A DNA stretch of 64,000 nucleotides from Aliiroseovarius sp. M344 (GTDB taxonomy: Bacteria > Pseudomonadota > Alphaproteobacteria > Rhodobacterales > Rhodobacteraceae), in contig NZ_CP081153.1 of NCBI RefSeq assembly GCF_025140835.1, forward strand, positions 3,071,001 to 3,135,000. The letters run 5' to 3'. Below are positions 48,509 through 56,327 of this stretch, in pieces; position 1 is the stretch's first letter; each line of letters starts with the position of its first letter. The notes beneath the pieces were generated by a model, which was not told where the DNA came from, did no database searches, and saw nothing but the letters and a program-made list of their open reading frames with translations. The position numbers were made by a program, and so were the translations under genes.

Positions 48509-48937
48509 TTAGCCCGGCCACAAGCTGCGTATCGCCTCGGGCAGAGCACCACGAACGTCCTTGACTTCGCCGTCTGAAATCCGGGCATTCAACAGCTTGA
48601 AAACGGTCGTGATATCCTCGGGGCCCCGGTACTCGGTGGACGCGCCAAAGGTCGTCTCGATCCGACTGATGAAATGATCAACATTACGGTCGCGCATTGG
48701 GGTCTGAGCGGGCTGCCAACCTTCGAAAAACATGCCACGGATCAGCAAGGGCATCTGCGCGGAAAGCTGCGCGGCCTCTTCATGGCTGATGTGGTCGCGC
48801 ACTGCGGTCAACGTGGCCCGCATCAAACGCAAAGCATCATGCGCGCTGGTCCAATCCAACCGCTCAGTCAGCTCGTTGATCCATTCATGGGTCAGATGCA
48901 CGGTGCGATCTATGACTTCGAGACCTTGGGCAGACAT
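48509..48937 (-). CDS. DUF2267 domain protein
   Basis: A 142-residue helical protein of the DUF2267 family, recognised by the pattern RLMRATLTAVRDHISHEEAA followed by LSAQMPLLIRGMFFEGWQP. The function of the family is unknown; members often occur in stress or low-oxygen gene sets. The ATG at 48937 has AGGAGG upstream; a longer frame to 48964 does not. It is the first gene of the ligase/E1/E2/ACP operon and sits about 72 bases downstream of a perfect FNR/FixK box. Confidence 0.85.
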   Translation of the reverse strand: MSAQGLEVIDRTVHLTHEWINELTERLDWTSAHDALRLMRATLTAVRDHISHEEAAQLSAQMPLLIRGMFFEGWQPAQTPMRDRNVDHFISRIETTFGASTEYRGPEDITTVFKLLNARISDGEVKDVRGALPEAIRSLWPG

Positions 48938-49008
48938 AAGCTTACCTCCTGTACCAAATCTCATCCGTGGGGTTCAGGGTCATCCTAGACAATCACGGCC
49001 CGCATCGA

Positions 49009-49022
49009 TTGATCCGGATCAA
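49009..49022. promoter_or_regulatory. Perfect FNR/FixK box upstream of the DUF2267-ligase-E1-E2-ACP operon
   Basis: TTGATccggATCAA matches the consensus at all ten positions. It is centred about 78 bases before the DUF2267 ATG, so a class II promoter with the box at -41 would start about 37 bases before the gene. It could also act on the divergent ZIP gene (about 140 bases away). Confidence 0.87.
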
Positions 49023-49155
49023 TTCACTTTTGCTGGCGGCGGATACCTTTGCCCAAGACCGCGCCGGGTCACAAAAAGCTGAAACGCAATTAAGGGGAAG
49101 CCGTGCCTTCGGATGTCATCAGCCGATATGAGCGCCAGTCGGAGCATGTAGAACT

Positions 49156-49929
49156 ATGACCCCGTTCTTGCTGGGTACCATCGGAAGCTTTTGCGCCGGT
49201 ATGATGACCGCGATCGGCGCATTGCCGGTGCTGGCAGGCCGCCGCGTTTCGGCTCGAACGAACGACATCTTGCTGGGGTTTGCTGCTGGCGTCATGCTTT
49301 CCGCTGCGTTCTTTTCCCTGATCTTGCCCGGGCTTGATCGGTTAGAGCAAACCTATAACAGTGCGTGGGTGCCAGCCTCGGTCGCGGTGGTGGGAATCTT
49401 GCTGGGGGCGGCCGCTGTCTTTGGCATGGACAAGGCGATTCCACACCGACATTTTGTCACCGGGCATGAAGGTCCCATGACCGATGCTTTGCGTCGGATC
49501 TGGCTATTCGTCATCGCGATCACAATCCACAATATTCCTGAAGGCCTGGCCGTCGGAATCGGCTTCGGTTCCGGAGATCTTGCGGCTGGCACGTCACTTG
49601 CCATTGGGATCGGCCTGCAAAATGCGCCCGAGGGGCTTGCCGTCGCCGTCGCGTTGCTAAGCGAGGGTTACCGACGCAAGACGGCGTTCCTTATTGCGGC
49701 TGCTACAGGGATGGTCGAACCCTTGGCTGGTGTGATTGGCGCTGCCGCCATTACCTACTTTCAGGTCATCCTACCTTGGGGGCTGATGTTTGCTGCTGGT
49801 GCGATGATCTTTGTCATAAGCCACGAGATCATCCCAGAAACACACCGCCGAGGTCATCACCAAGCTGCAACCGCTGGGCTGATGATCGGATTAGTCGTAA
49901 TGCTGTTTCTCGATGTATCCTTGGGCTAG
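49156..49929 (+). CDS. ZIP-family metal transporter
   Basis: A 257-residue membrane protein with about eight helices. The metal-site helices read TIHNIPEGLAVGIGFGSGDL and LQNAPEGLAVAVAL, the ZIP signature of the ZupT/GufA type. A histidine-bearing loop (PHRHFVTGHEG) lies before the fourth helix. It would import zinc, iron or another divalent ion. The gene stands alone between two FNR-type boxes. Confidence 0.88.
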   Translation: MTPFLLGTIGSFCAGMMTAIGALPVLAGRRVSARTNDILLGFAAGVMLSAAFFSLILPGLDRLEQTYNSAWVPASVAVVGILLGAAAVFGMDKAIPHRHFVTGHEGPMTDALRRIWLFVIAITIHNIPEGLAVGIGFGSGDLAAGTSLAIGIGLQNAPEGLAVAVALLSEGYRRKTAFLIAAATGMVEPLAGVIGAAAITYFQVILPWGLMFAAGAMIFVISHEIIPETHRRGHHQAATAGLMIGLVVMLFLDVSLG

Positions 49930-49953
49930 GGCACCAAGGCGCAGACAAGCCAC

Positions 49954-49967
49954 TTGACGCAGGTCAA
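49954..49967. promoter_or_regulatory. FNR/FixK-type box upstream of the 50085 gene
   Basis: TTGACgcagGTCAA is a perfect palindrome of the TTGAC-N4-GTCAA variant used by FNR/FixK/Dnr proteins of alphaproteobacteria. It lies about 125 bases before the ATG of the membrane protein gene and 25 bases after the ZIP stop. Confidence 0.7.
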
Positions 49968-50084
49968 AGGTGCGCGCGCGTCATGCTTTACCTTAGTATC
50001 CGTGCCGTTTGCAGTCGGAACACGAATGTGGATCGCTGCAGCTCTGACAACCAGAACATCTGTGCGACAGGAGGGTTTAGTTAC

Positions 50085-50756
50085 ATGGCGACTTTGCAAA
50101 TCGCATCGACCGGTCACCGCTCCTATCTGATCCTATCAACAATCGCCACTGCCTGCGCCTTGGTCTTTCAACTCAGCGACATCGCATCCATGCCCGTTCT
50201 TGGCGCGGCATCACTTTTGCCAGTTGTTCTGGTCTGCGCGATTGCGGGATATCCCTTACTATTGGTGCTTCGATCCCGCGCGATCGGTGGGTTCGGCAGA
50301 CTGCAAGTCAACTGGCGCAGCTTGGCGCAATTGGTTGCACTTGGTGCTGCATTGGCTGTGCCGCCGGTAGTCATTGATCTGTTGATCCCATTCCCGCGTG
50401 ACATGAACATTGCGCCTCCTTGGGCGTTGGCGTTCTATCCAGCCATAGGGTTTGTTGCCGAAGTGCTGTTCCACCTAGTCCCGATTGCGGTTTTCGCAAT
50501 CATCTTACCCCGGCGCATACCGGTCATTTGGTTGCTGCTGCCTGCAGTGTTCACCGAACCAGTATTTCAAGCCTACTACAGTCCGGGTGCCACTATGCAA
50601 TCTTGGCTGGTGATCGGAAATGTAACGCTGGTTAGCAGCGTGCAACTTTGGCTGTTTCAGCGTCACGGTTTCACCGCGATGATCGGTCTGAGGATCGTGT
50701 TTTACCTGTTTTGGCATATCATCTGGGGCAGCACGCGACTGGCGGTGCTGTTTTGA
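50085..50756 (+). CDS. Uncharacterised polytopic membrane protein
   Basis: I do not recognise it firmly. The 223-residue protein has about six hydrophobic helices, and the conserved-looking part is FVAEVLFHLVPIAVFAIILP followed by FTEPVFQAYY. The spacing recalls CPBP-type (CAAX-like) membrane proteins, but the EExxxR motif is missing. The ATG at 50085 has CAGGAGGG upstream. It lies 64 bases before the SLC13-type transporter gene, so the two may be co-transcribed from the FNR-type box at 49954-49967. Confidence 0.7.
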   Translation: MATLQIASTGHRSYLILSTIATACALVFQLSDIASMPVLGAASLLPVVLVCAIAGYPLLLVLRSRAIGGFGRLQVNWRSLAQLVALGAALAVPPVVIDLLIPFPRDMNIAPPWALAFYPAIGFVAEVLFHLVPIAVFAIILPRRIPVIWLLLPAVFTEPVFQAYYSPGATMQSWLVIGNVTLVSSVQLWLFQRHGFTAMIGLRIVFYLFWHIIWGSTRLAVLF

Positions 50757-50820
50757 AAGCGGCACCCCATCGCTTCTCGGCGGTCTATCCGACGGGAGCT
50801 AAGCAAAAGGGAACGGTCCG

Positions 50821-52590
50821 ATGACCGAACAAATAGCCATCGTTCTGTCTTTGCTGGCAACGGCAATGGTCTTGCTGGCAACAGAGCTGATACCGGCAGA
50901 ACTGGTCGCACTTTTACTTGTCGCCGCTCTTGTCATTTCCGGCATCCACGAACCGGAAATCGCATTTCAAGGCTTTTCAAGTGAGACAGTGGTAATGTTG
51001 GCCTGCGTTATGGTGCTGTCCCGACGTCTTGCCGAGTCCGGGTTAATGTCGTTGGCAGTCCGCAAGATCGTGCGCCGCCCGCACGTGGGTCCCCGACGGA
51101 CCACGGCGGCATTGATGGCGGTGTCCTCGTTGCTTTCGACAGTCTTCACCAACACAAGCACGACTGCCGTTCTGATCCCGGTCGTAACGGATATTGCGAA
51201 ACGTACCGGGCTATCACCAAAACGCTTGCTGATGCCGGTGGCTTTCGCCTCGATGATGGGGGGATCGGCGACCTTGATCGGCACCTCAACTAACCTCGCC
51301 ACAAGTGGTGCGCTGGTTCGATCTGGGCACCCCCCTTTTGCAATGTTCGAATTTGCCGTTGTGGGCATCATCATTAGCCTTGCAGGCATCTTGTTCATGG
51401 CGGTCTGGGGCGCGCAGATGTTGCCGGAAACTTCAAAGAACCAAAAGGAAACCGACGCGCCCACGGTTCACTACCATGCACAGCTAGTGGTCCCGGAAAA
51501 ATCAACGGCCATCGGACAACGTGTCCGCGATCTTGACTTCGATGCTTTTGCGTTAACCTCGCTCGCTGTCAGTCGAGATCGCGAACGTATGGCAGCACAT
51601 CCCATGCGCAAACTGGAGGCCGGTGACAGAATCTTTGTTCACGGCAGTCGTGACGCCATCATGCACATATCGACAGACAAACGGTTCGCCAGCAAGACAG
51701 GCTGGCAGCATAAGCAAGCCTCTGATCAGGTTTTCGCCGAAGCCGTCCTGATGCCGGGCGCGCGCTGGCTTGGCCAAACCCTGCACAAGATGCGGCAAGA
51801 ATTCGCGCCCGCGCTACACATTCACGCCCTTCACCGGCGGGGACAGACTGAAGCAGTGTCTATTGACCGAATGCGTCTCAAAACCGCAGATCGTTTGTTG
51901 CTGTCCGGCGCGTCAGAAGACCTGGAAAAGCTCACAACCGACCCTGATCTGGCGTTGCTAATGACCCCGGAACCGGCGCCACCATCCCGCACAGAAGGAT
52001 GGGTTACATTATGCGTGTTTGCGCTTGCCATTGCTGCCGGAACAGTCGGTCTGGTGCCGCACTCCGTCGCGCTTCTGGTGGCGGTACTGGCACTGATCCT
52101 AAGCGGACGGATGTCGCTGCCGGATGCCTTCGGCAAGATCAGTTGGCGTATCCTGATCCTGATTGGCGGAATGTCGAGCTTTGGGATTGCAATGTTGCAT
52201 ACTGGTACCGCCGCCTGGGTGGCAGACATCATGCTGGACTGGCTCAGCCCTTTTGGGCCGCGCGCCGTCCTGCTTGGGATTTCGCTGGCAACGATCCTTC
52301 TGACCCAGCCAATGTCAAATGCAGCAGCAGCTTTGACTGTGCTGCCCATCGGTTTGGAAATGGCAGAGGCGCTTCAGGTTGATCCGCGCCCATTTGCGGT
52401 GACGATCGCACTGTCAGCATCGTTGTCATTTATCGCACCTTTTGAGCCCGCGCTGCTGCTGGTTTATGCACCGGGAAACTACAGATTGCGCGACTTCCCA
52501 CGGGCTGGATTGCCGTTAACGATACTGACAGTCGGCTTACTGTTGCTGATCGTCCCGGTTCTTTGGCCACTTACGTCAGCCTCGCCGTGA
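50821..52590 (+). CDS. SLC13-type permease with central TrkA-C domains
   Basis: A 589-residue transporter of the DASS/ArsB-NhaD (SLC13) class. Two membrane halves (about 1-205 and 395-589) flank a cytoplasmic part with two RCK-C (TrkA_C)-like domains. The first half has TVFTNTSTTAVLIPVV and GGSATLIGTSTNLATSG, the second LTQPMSNAAAALTVLP; these are the paired TNT/SNT-type substrate motifs. Substrate may be a dicarboxylate, sulfate or another anion; it cannot be told from sequence. Full length. Confidence 0.85.
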   Translation: MTEQIAIVLSLLATAMVLLATELIPAELVALLLVAALVISGIHEPEIAFQGFSSETVVMLACVMVLSRRLAESGLMSLAVRKIVRRPHVGPRRTTAALMAVSSLLSTVFTNTSTTAVLIPVVTDIAKRTGLSPKRLLMPVAFASMMGGSATLIGTSTNLATSGALVRSGHPPFAMFEFAVVGIIISLAGILFMAVWGAQMLPETSKNQKETDAPTVHYHAQLVVPEKSTAIGQRVRDLDFDAFALTSLAVSRDRERMAAHPMRKLEAGDRIFVHGSRDAIMHISTDKRFASKTGWQHKQASDQVFAEAVLMPGARWLGQTLHKMRQEFAPALHIHALHRRGQTEAVSIDRMRLKTADRLLLSGASEDLEKLTTDPDLALLMTPEPAPPSRTEGWVTLCVFALAIAAGTVGLVPHSVALLVAVLALILSGRMSLPDAFGKISWRILILIGGMSSFGIAMLHTGTAAWVADIMLDWLSPFGPRAVLLGISLATILLTQPMSNAAAALTVLPIGLEMAEALQVDPRPFAVTIALSASLSFIAPFEPALLLVYAPGNYRLRDFPRAGLPLTILTVGLLLLIVPVLWPLTSASP

Positions 52591-52771
52591 CTGTTCCCCC
52601 TTCCTGATCCGGAATGAGATAGATCAATTGACCATCGCCCGACCCCGTTAAGCTGCTGTTGGTAGTAAGCAGGTGCTTTGGCAATAAGACACGGGGCTTG
52701 GGTTGCCGGTTGATCATAAGGTCAAGCATTGCCCATGCCTTCGGGGACGAGGTCATGTCTCGCCGGGGCAT
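52571..52771 (-). pseudogene. Possible C-terminal remnant of a LacI-type regulator
   Basis: The minus-strand frame reads AWAMLDLMINRQPKPRVLLP followed by KHLLTTNSSL, which resembles the C-terminal end of LacI-family regulators (the LL-LI-G-P-VVLP-LVVRSS pattern). A TGA lies in frame just upstream of the first ATG and no N-terminal part is visible, so it would be a relic. It overlaps the last 20 bases of the SLC13-type gene. The call is tentative. Confidence 0.35.
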
Positions 52772-52879
52772 CCTGTCTCATTTCACCGCCCGAACCCAAC
52801 TCCTAGGTCTGGGCGAACCTGCGACACGTCTTTGCCGGCGTATGGCGCGCACGTGACGCCGTAAGAAAGAAAGAGATCC

Positions 52880-55342
52880 ATGGCAAAATCGAGCCCTTCC
52901 GAACTCCCTCTCCCAGCAGGTTTACCGGCAGAAGCGTTAAGGGAAGAGTTTGACCCTGAGGGGTTCGGATTTGAAACAACTGACGACCTTGTCCCGCTCG
53001 ATGGATTATTCGGTCAAAACCGAGCCATGGATGCGATCCGGTTATCGGCGCAGATCGAGCACTATGATTTCAACTTGTTCGTGCTGGGTCGCGAAGGGTC
53101 GGGAAGACACCGGTTGGTCGACCGTATCCTGAACGAAGAAAAACGCGTGCGACCGACGCCGTTTGACTGGGTCTATGTCAACAACTTCGAAGCCCCGCAC
53201 AAGCCACAGGCGCTCCGCCTGCCGTCCGGCACCGCCCCTGACTTGCGCCGCGCGATGCAGGAACTTGTTGACGATTTGGCCAATGAAATTCCTGCACTTT
53301 TTGAATCCGAGGAATACCAGACACAAAGACGCGCGTTAGAGCAAGAATACGGCGCGCGCCACGAAACCGCGTTGACGGAATTTGCCAAACGCGCCCATGC
53401 CGAGGATGTCGCCCTGCTGCGTACACCGATGGGTTTCATGCTGGCGGGCATTGTTGATGGAAACGTTGTCAAACCGGATGAATACGAGAAGCTCAGCAAA
53501 GAGATGCGGACCAAGATCGGCAAGAAGGTCGAGCGGCTCCAGCAAGAACTTGCCGGGATCATGAAAGAGGCTCCAAAGCTCGAAAAAGAACACCGCGCGC
53601 GGCTGACCCAACTTCACGCCGCCATGGCCGAGAAGGCAGTGTCAGCGCGTGTGCGCGAGGTTGCAAGCACCCTGCCAAGCGAAACCGCAATCACCAAATA
53701 TCTTAAAGCGGTGCGCGCAGATATCGTTGCCAATGCGGAACTGTTTCTTGCGGCGGCATCGGGCGGTCACAACGGTGCCTTCCCTGAGGAAATCAAGAAA
53801 TACCATCGCGAGCCGGAATTTGACCGGTACGCGGTCAACATCATGGTAACTCATGCCAACGATCCCGATCACAGCGTTCCCGTGGTGACCGAAGATCTGC
53901 CCACCGCCGGACACCTGACCGGACGGATCGAGCATGTGGCGCAAATGGGTGCTCTTGTTACCAATTTCACATTGATCAAACCCGGCGCGCTTCACTTTGC
54001 CAACGGTGGCTACCTTGTCATCGATGCGCGTCGCATCCTGTCCGAGCCCTATGCATGGGATGCATTGAAACGTTGCTTGCAAAGCCGCTCCATCACCATC
54101 TCATCTATGGCCGATCGGCTTGGCCTTGCCTCGACCGTTTCATTAGAGCCAGACCCGATTCCGCTTGACCTGCGGGTTATCCTCATTGGTGACCGCCTGT
54201 TGCATGCGTTACTGGCGATGCTCGACCCAGATTTCGGGCAGCTATTCAAAATTCAGGCGGATTTCGATGACCACCTGCCACGCTCTAAGCGGAACGCGAC
54301 ACAGTTTGCGCGTCTTTTGGCGGGATATGTGAAAAGCCATGGGCTGCGCCCCCTAACCAGGTGCGGCGTTGCCCGGCTGCTGGACGAAGCGTCGCGGTTG
54401 GCTGGCGATACCAAAAAGCTCTCTTTGCACCTGGGCCAACTGGACGACTTGATCCGCGAGGCTGACCATTATGCGGGCAAGGCGAAACGAAAGGCTATTG
54501 CTTCAGACGACATTGCACGCGCCGTAAACGAGGCTGACCGCCGCGCCGCGCGCGCGCGCGAACTGACGCAAGAAGCAATGACACGCAAAACGATCCTGAT
54601 CAGCACCACAGGAACTGCGGTCGGGCAAATCAACGGGTTGTCGGTGGTTGGGTTTGGCACAACAAACTTTGGGCGTCCGTCTCGGATTACGGCACGGGTG
54701 CGAATGGGTGCAGGCAAGTTTGTGGACATCGAACGCGAGGTGGAGCTTGGCGGCCCGCTCCATTCCAAGGGGGTGCTGATCCTGTCGGGCTATTTGACGT
54801 CGACCTTTGCGCTTGACGTGCCGATGTCGCTGCACGCCAGCATCGTGTTCGAACAAAGCTATGGTGGTGTCGATGGCGACAGCGCATCCTCGGCGGAACT
54901 TTATGCCTTAATGTCAGCCCTTTCTGACACACCAATACGGCAGGGGCTGGCTGTGACAGGGTCGGTCAATCAGGCTGGCGAAGTCCAGGCCATCGGCGGT
55001 GTGAACGAGAAGATCGAAGGCTTTTTTGACATCTGCAAGGCGCGGCGCCTGACCGGGCAGCAGGGCGTGCTGATCCCCCATTCCAACGTGGACCACTTGA
55101 TGCTGCGCCCAGACGTGGTGAACGCGGTGCGCGACGGAAAGTTCCACGTCATTCCGGTGGCGACGATCAATGAGGGGATCGAGGCTTTGACCGGGCACCC
55201 CGCCGGCAAACGTAACCGGAGCGGACGTTTTCCCGACGACACGATTAACGCGCGTATCGAAGAAAAACTTCTTCAGTTTGCCCACAGACGACAGCAATTC
55301 GGCGCCTATCAATCTCGGGACGCGAGCGAGACAACGACATGA
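52880..55342 (+). CDS. Lon-like ATP-dependent protease (AAA_32/LonC-type)
   Basis: An 820-residue protein. The N-terminal part is an AAA_32-type domain (about 30-520) with a long coiled-coil insert around 130-270. The S16 Lon protease domain (about 575-800) has catalytic Ser668 in GGVDGDSASSAE and Lys711 in GGVNEKIEGF. The P-loop is GREGSGRHR (about 69-77), with Arg in place of the usual Lys, so ATP hydrolysis may be altered or lost; I recall such changes elsewhere in this subfamily. It lacks the Lon N-terminal substrate domain. Its stop overlaps the next gene (ATGA). Confidence 0.85.
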   Translation: MAKSSPSELPLPAGLPAEALREEFDPEGFGFETTDDLVPLDGLFGQNRAMDAIRLSAQIEHYDFNLFVLGREGSGRHRLVDRILNEEKRVRPTPFDWVYVNNFEAPHKPQALRLPSGTAPDLRRAMQELVDDLANEIPALFESEEYQTQRRALEQEYGARHETALTEFAKRAHAEDVALLRTPMGFMLAGIVDGNVVKPDEYEKLSKEMRTKIGKKVERLQQELAGIMKEAPKLEKEHRARLTQLHAAMAEKAVSARVREVASTLPSETAITKYLKAVRADIVANAELFLAAASGGHNGAFPEEIKKYHREPEFDRYAVNIMVTHANDPDHSVPVVTEDLPTAGHLTGRIEHVAQMGALVTNFTLIKPGALHFANGGYLVIDARRILSEPYAWDALKRCLQSRSITISSMADRLGLASTVSLEPDPIPLDLRVILIGDRLLHALLAMLDPDFGQLFKIQADFDDHLPRSKRNATQFARLLAGYVKSHGLRPLTRCGVARLLDEASRLAGDTKKLSLHLGQLDDLIREADHYAGKAKRKAIASDDIARAVNEADRRAARARELTQEAMTRKTILISTTGTAVGQINGLSVVGFGTTNFGRPSRITARVRMGAGKFVDIEREVELGGPLHSKGVLILSGYLTSTFALDVPMSLHASIVFEQSYGGVDGDSASSAELYALMSALSDTPIRQGLAVTGSVNQAGEVQAIGGVNEKIEGFFDICKARRLTGQQGVLIPHSNVDHLMLRPDVVNAVRDGKFHVIPVATINEGIEALTGHPAGKRNRSGRFPDDTINARIEEKLLQFAHRRQQFGAYQSRDASETTT

Positions 55343-56082
55343 CCCAAAGGTCCCACAAACGTATCCTGATCGGTGCGGCAAGTTGTGCCGATGCAGACAG
55401 CGCGCTGCGGCTTGCCCGTATCCTTGCCACCACTGGCACAGTCGATCTTGGTGGGTTGTTCGTCAGCGAAAGGACGCTCGAAGCTCGCGCCGCCATGCCA
55501 GGTCAACGGATCATCACCACAAGCGGTTCGATGATCCTTGCGCCCGACAAAAACCAAATCCGGACCTTGTTACAAAGCGAACAGCGCGCCTTTCACGAAA
55601 ACCTATCGAGATTTGCACAGTCAGTCTCGGCGGTGTGGAACTTCGAAAGCCGGAGTGGCGATCTGATACAAGAGGTCTCTGGCGCAGCGCGAAGTTGGGA
55701 CATCTTACTACTGGGCTACCGCGCCACCCATCGGCGACGTGGTTCGGTGGTTGTGATTGAGCCGCCTGCTGGCGCTCCCAACCTACGTGAGTTGGGCTCT
55801 GCGCTTGCCACGGCGCTCGACACCGATGCTGTCGTTCTGTCCATTGGTGTGGACCCGTCGCCTAACCACCAAACCTTTTCATCCAGTTCCGCCCTTTTGG
55901 ATCATCTTTCGCGGCTCCACGCAGCTGCGGTGGTTGTTGACCTTTCCGCCAGTGTGTTTCGCAGTTTTCAAGACTTGCGCGCGCTGATGGACATAGCCCG
56001 CTGCCCCATTATCATCACGAAACCGGCCGAGGGCGAACTACGCCTCGAACACACTGCGCATATTCCACCAGTTCCGACTTGA
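55339..56082 (+). CDS. Universal stress protein-like protein, diverged
   Basis: A 247-residue soluble protein. The start KRILIGAASCADADSALRLA and the later WDILLLGYRATHRRRGSVVV recall one UspA-like alpha/beta unit, but the ATP-binding G-2x-G-9x-GS pattern is not clear. The second half (about 150-235) may be another degenerate unit, with CPIIITKPAEGE near the end. It is translationally coupled to the Lon-like protease gene, so it may act with it, perhaps as an adaptor; that is speculation. Confidence 0.6.
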   Translation: MTQRSHKRILIGAASCADADSALRLARILATTGTVDLGGLFVSERTLEARAAMPGQRIITTSGSMILAPDKNQIRTLLQSEQRAFHENLSRFAQSVSAVWNFESRSGDLIQEVSGAARSWDILLLGYRATHRRRGSVVVIEPPAGAPNLRELGSALATALDTDAVVLSIGVDPSPNHQTFSSSSALLDHLSRLHAAAVVVDLSASVFRSFQDLRALMDIARCPIIITKPAEGELRLEHTAHIPPVPT

Positions 56083-56260
56083 AACCCACCAAGGCAGCGC
56101 TGGTGCCGTGGATGCCCATCAATCGTGATCAACTCGGAACGCCGCAAGAGCGCCGCCTTTGCCCGCAGGTATTCTGGCGTTTCAACCCGACAGAAGTGTT
56201 GTCGCAGAAGACAGAACCAGGTCAGCAAAAAAGAATATGAACCACACCATTTGATCAGCA

Positions 56261-56274
56261 TTGACGTGGCTCAA
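56261..56274. promoter_or_regulatory. FNR/FixK-like box upstream of ftsH
   Basis: TTGACgtggCTCAA differs by one base from the palindromic TTGAC-N4-GTCAA form. It lies 54 bases before the ftsH ATG. The same CTCAA variant occurs upstream of the large kinase gene at 61947-61960. Confidence 0.4.
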
Positions 56275-56327
56275 CGATGATCCTGTCCATTTGCTTCATA
56301 CTACATTGAAACAGAGAAGGCTTTGCT

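Noticed and set aside
52617..52640. Possible FNR box near GATCAATTGACC
   Set aside because: Only overlapping half-sites; the spacing does not fit the four-base gap, and the site lies between a gene end and a relic.
52659..52856. Plus-strand frame of 65 residues before the Lon-like gene
   Set aside because: No likeness to known proteins and no ribosome binding site; it overlaps the LacI-like relic on the other strand.
55968..56261. Minus-strand frame of 97 residues upstream of ftsH
   Set aside because: Overlaps the USP-like gene in antisense; no motif, and the gap looks like a promoter region.
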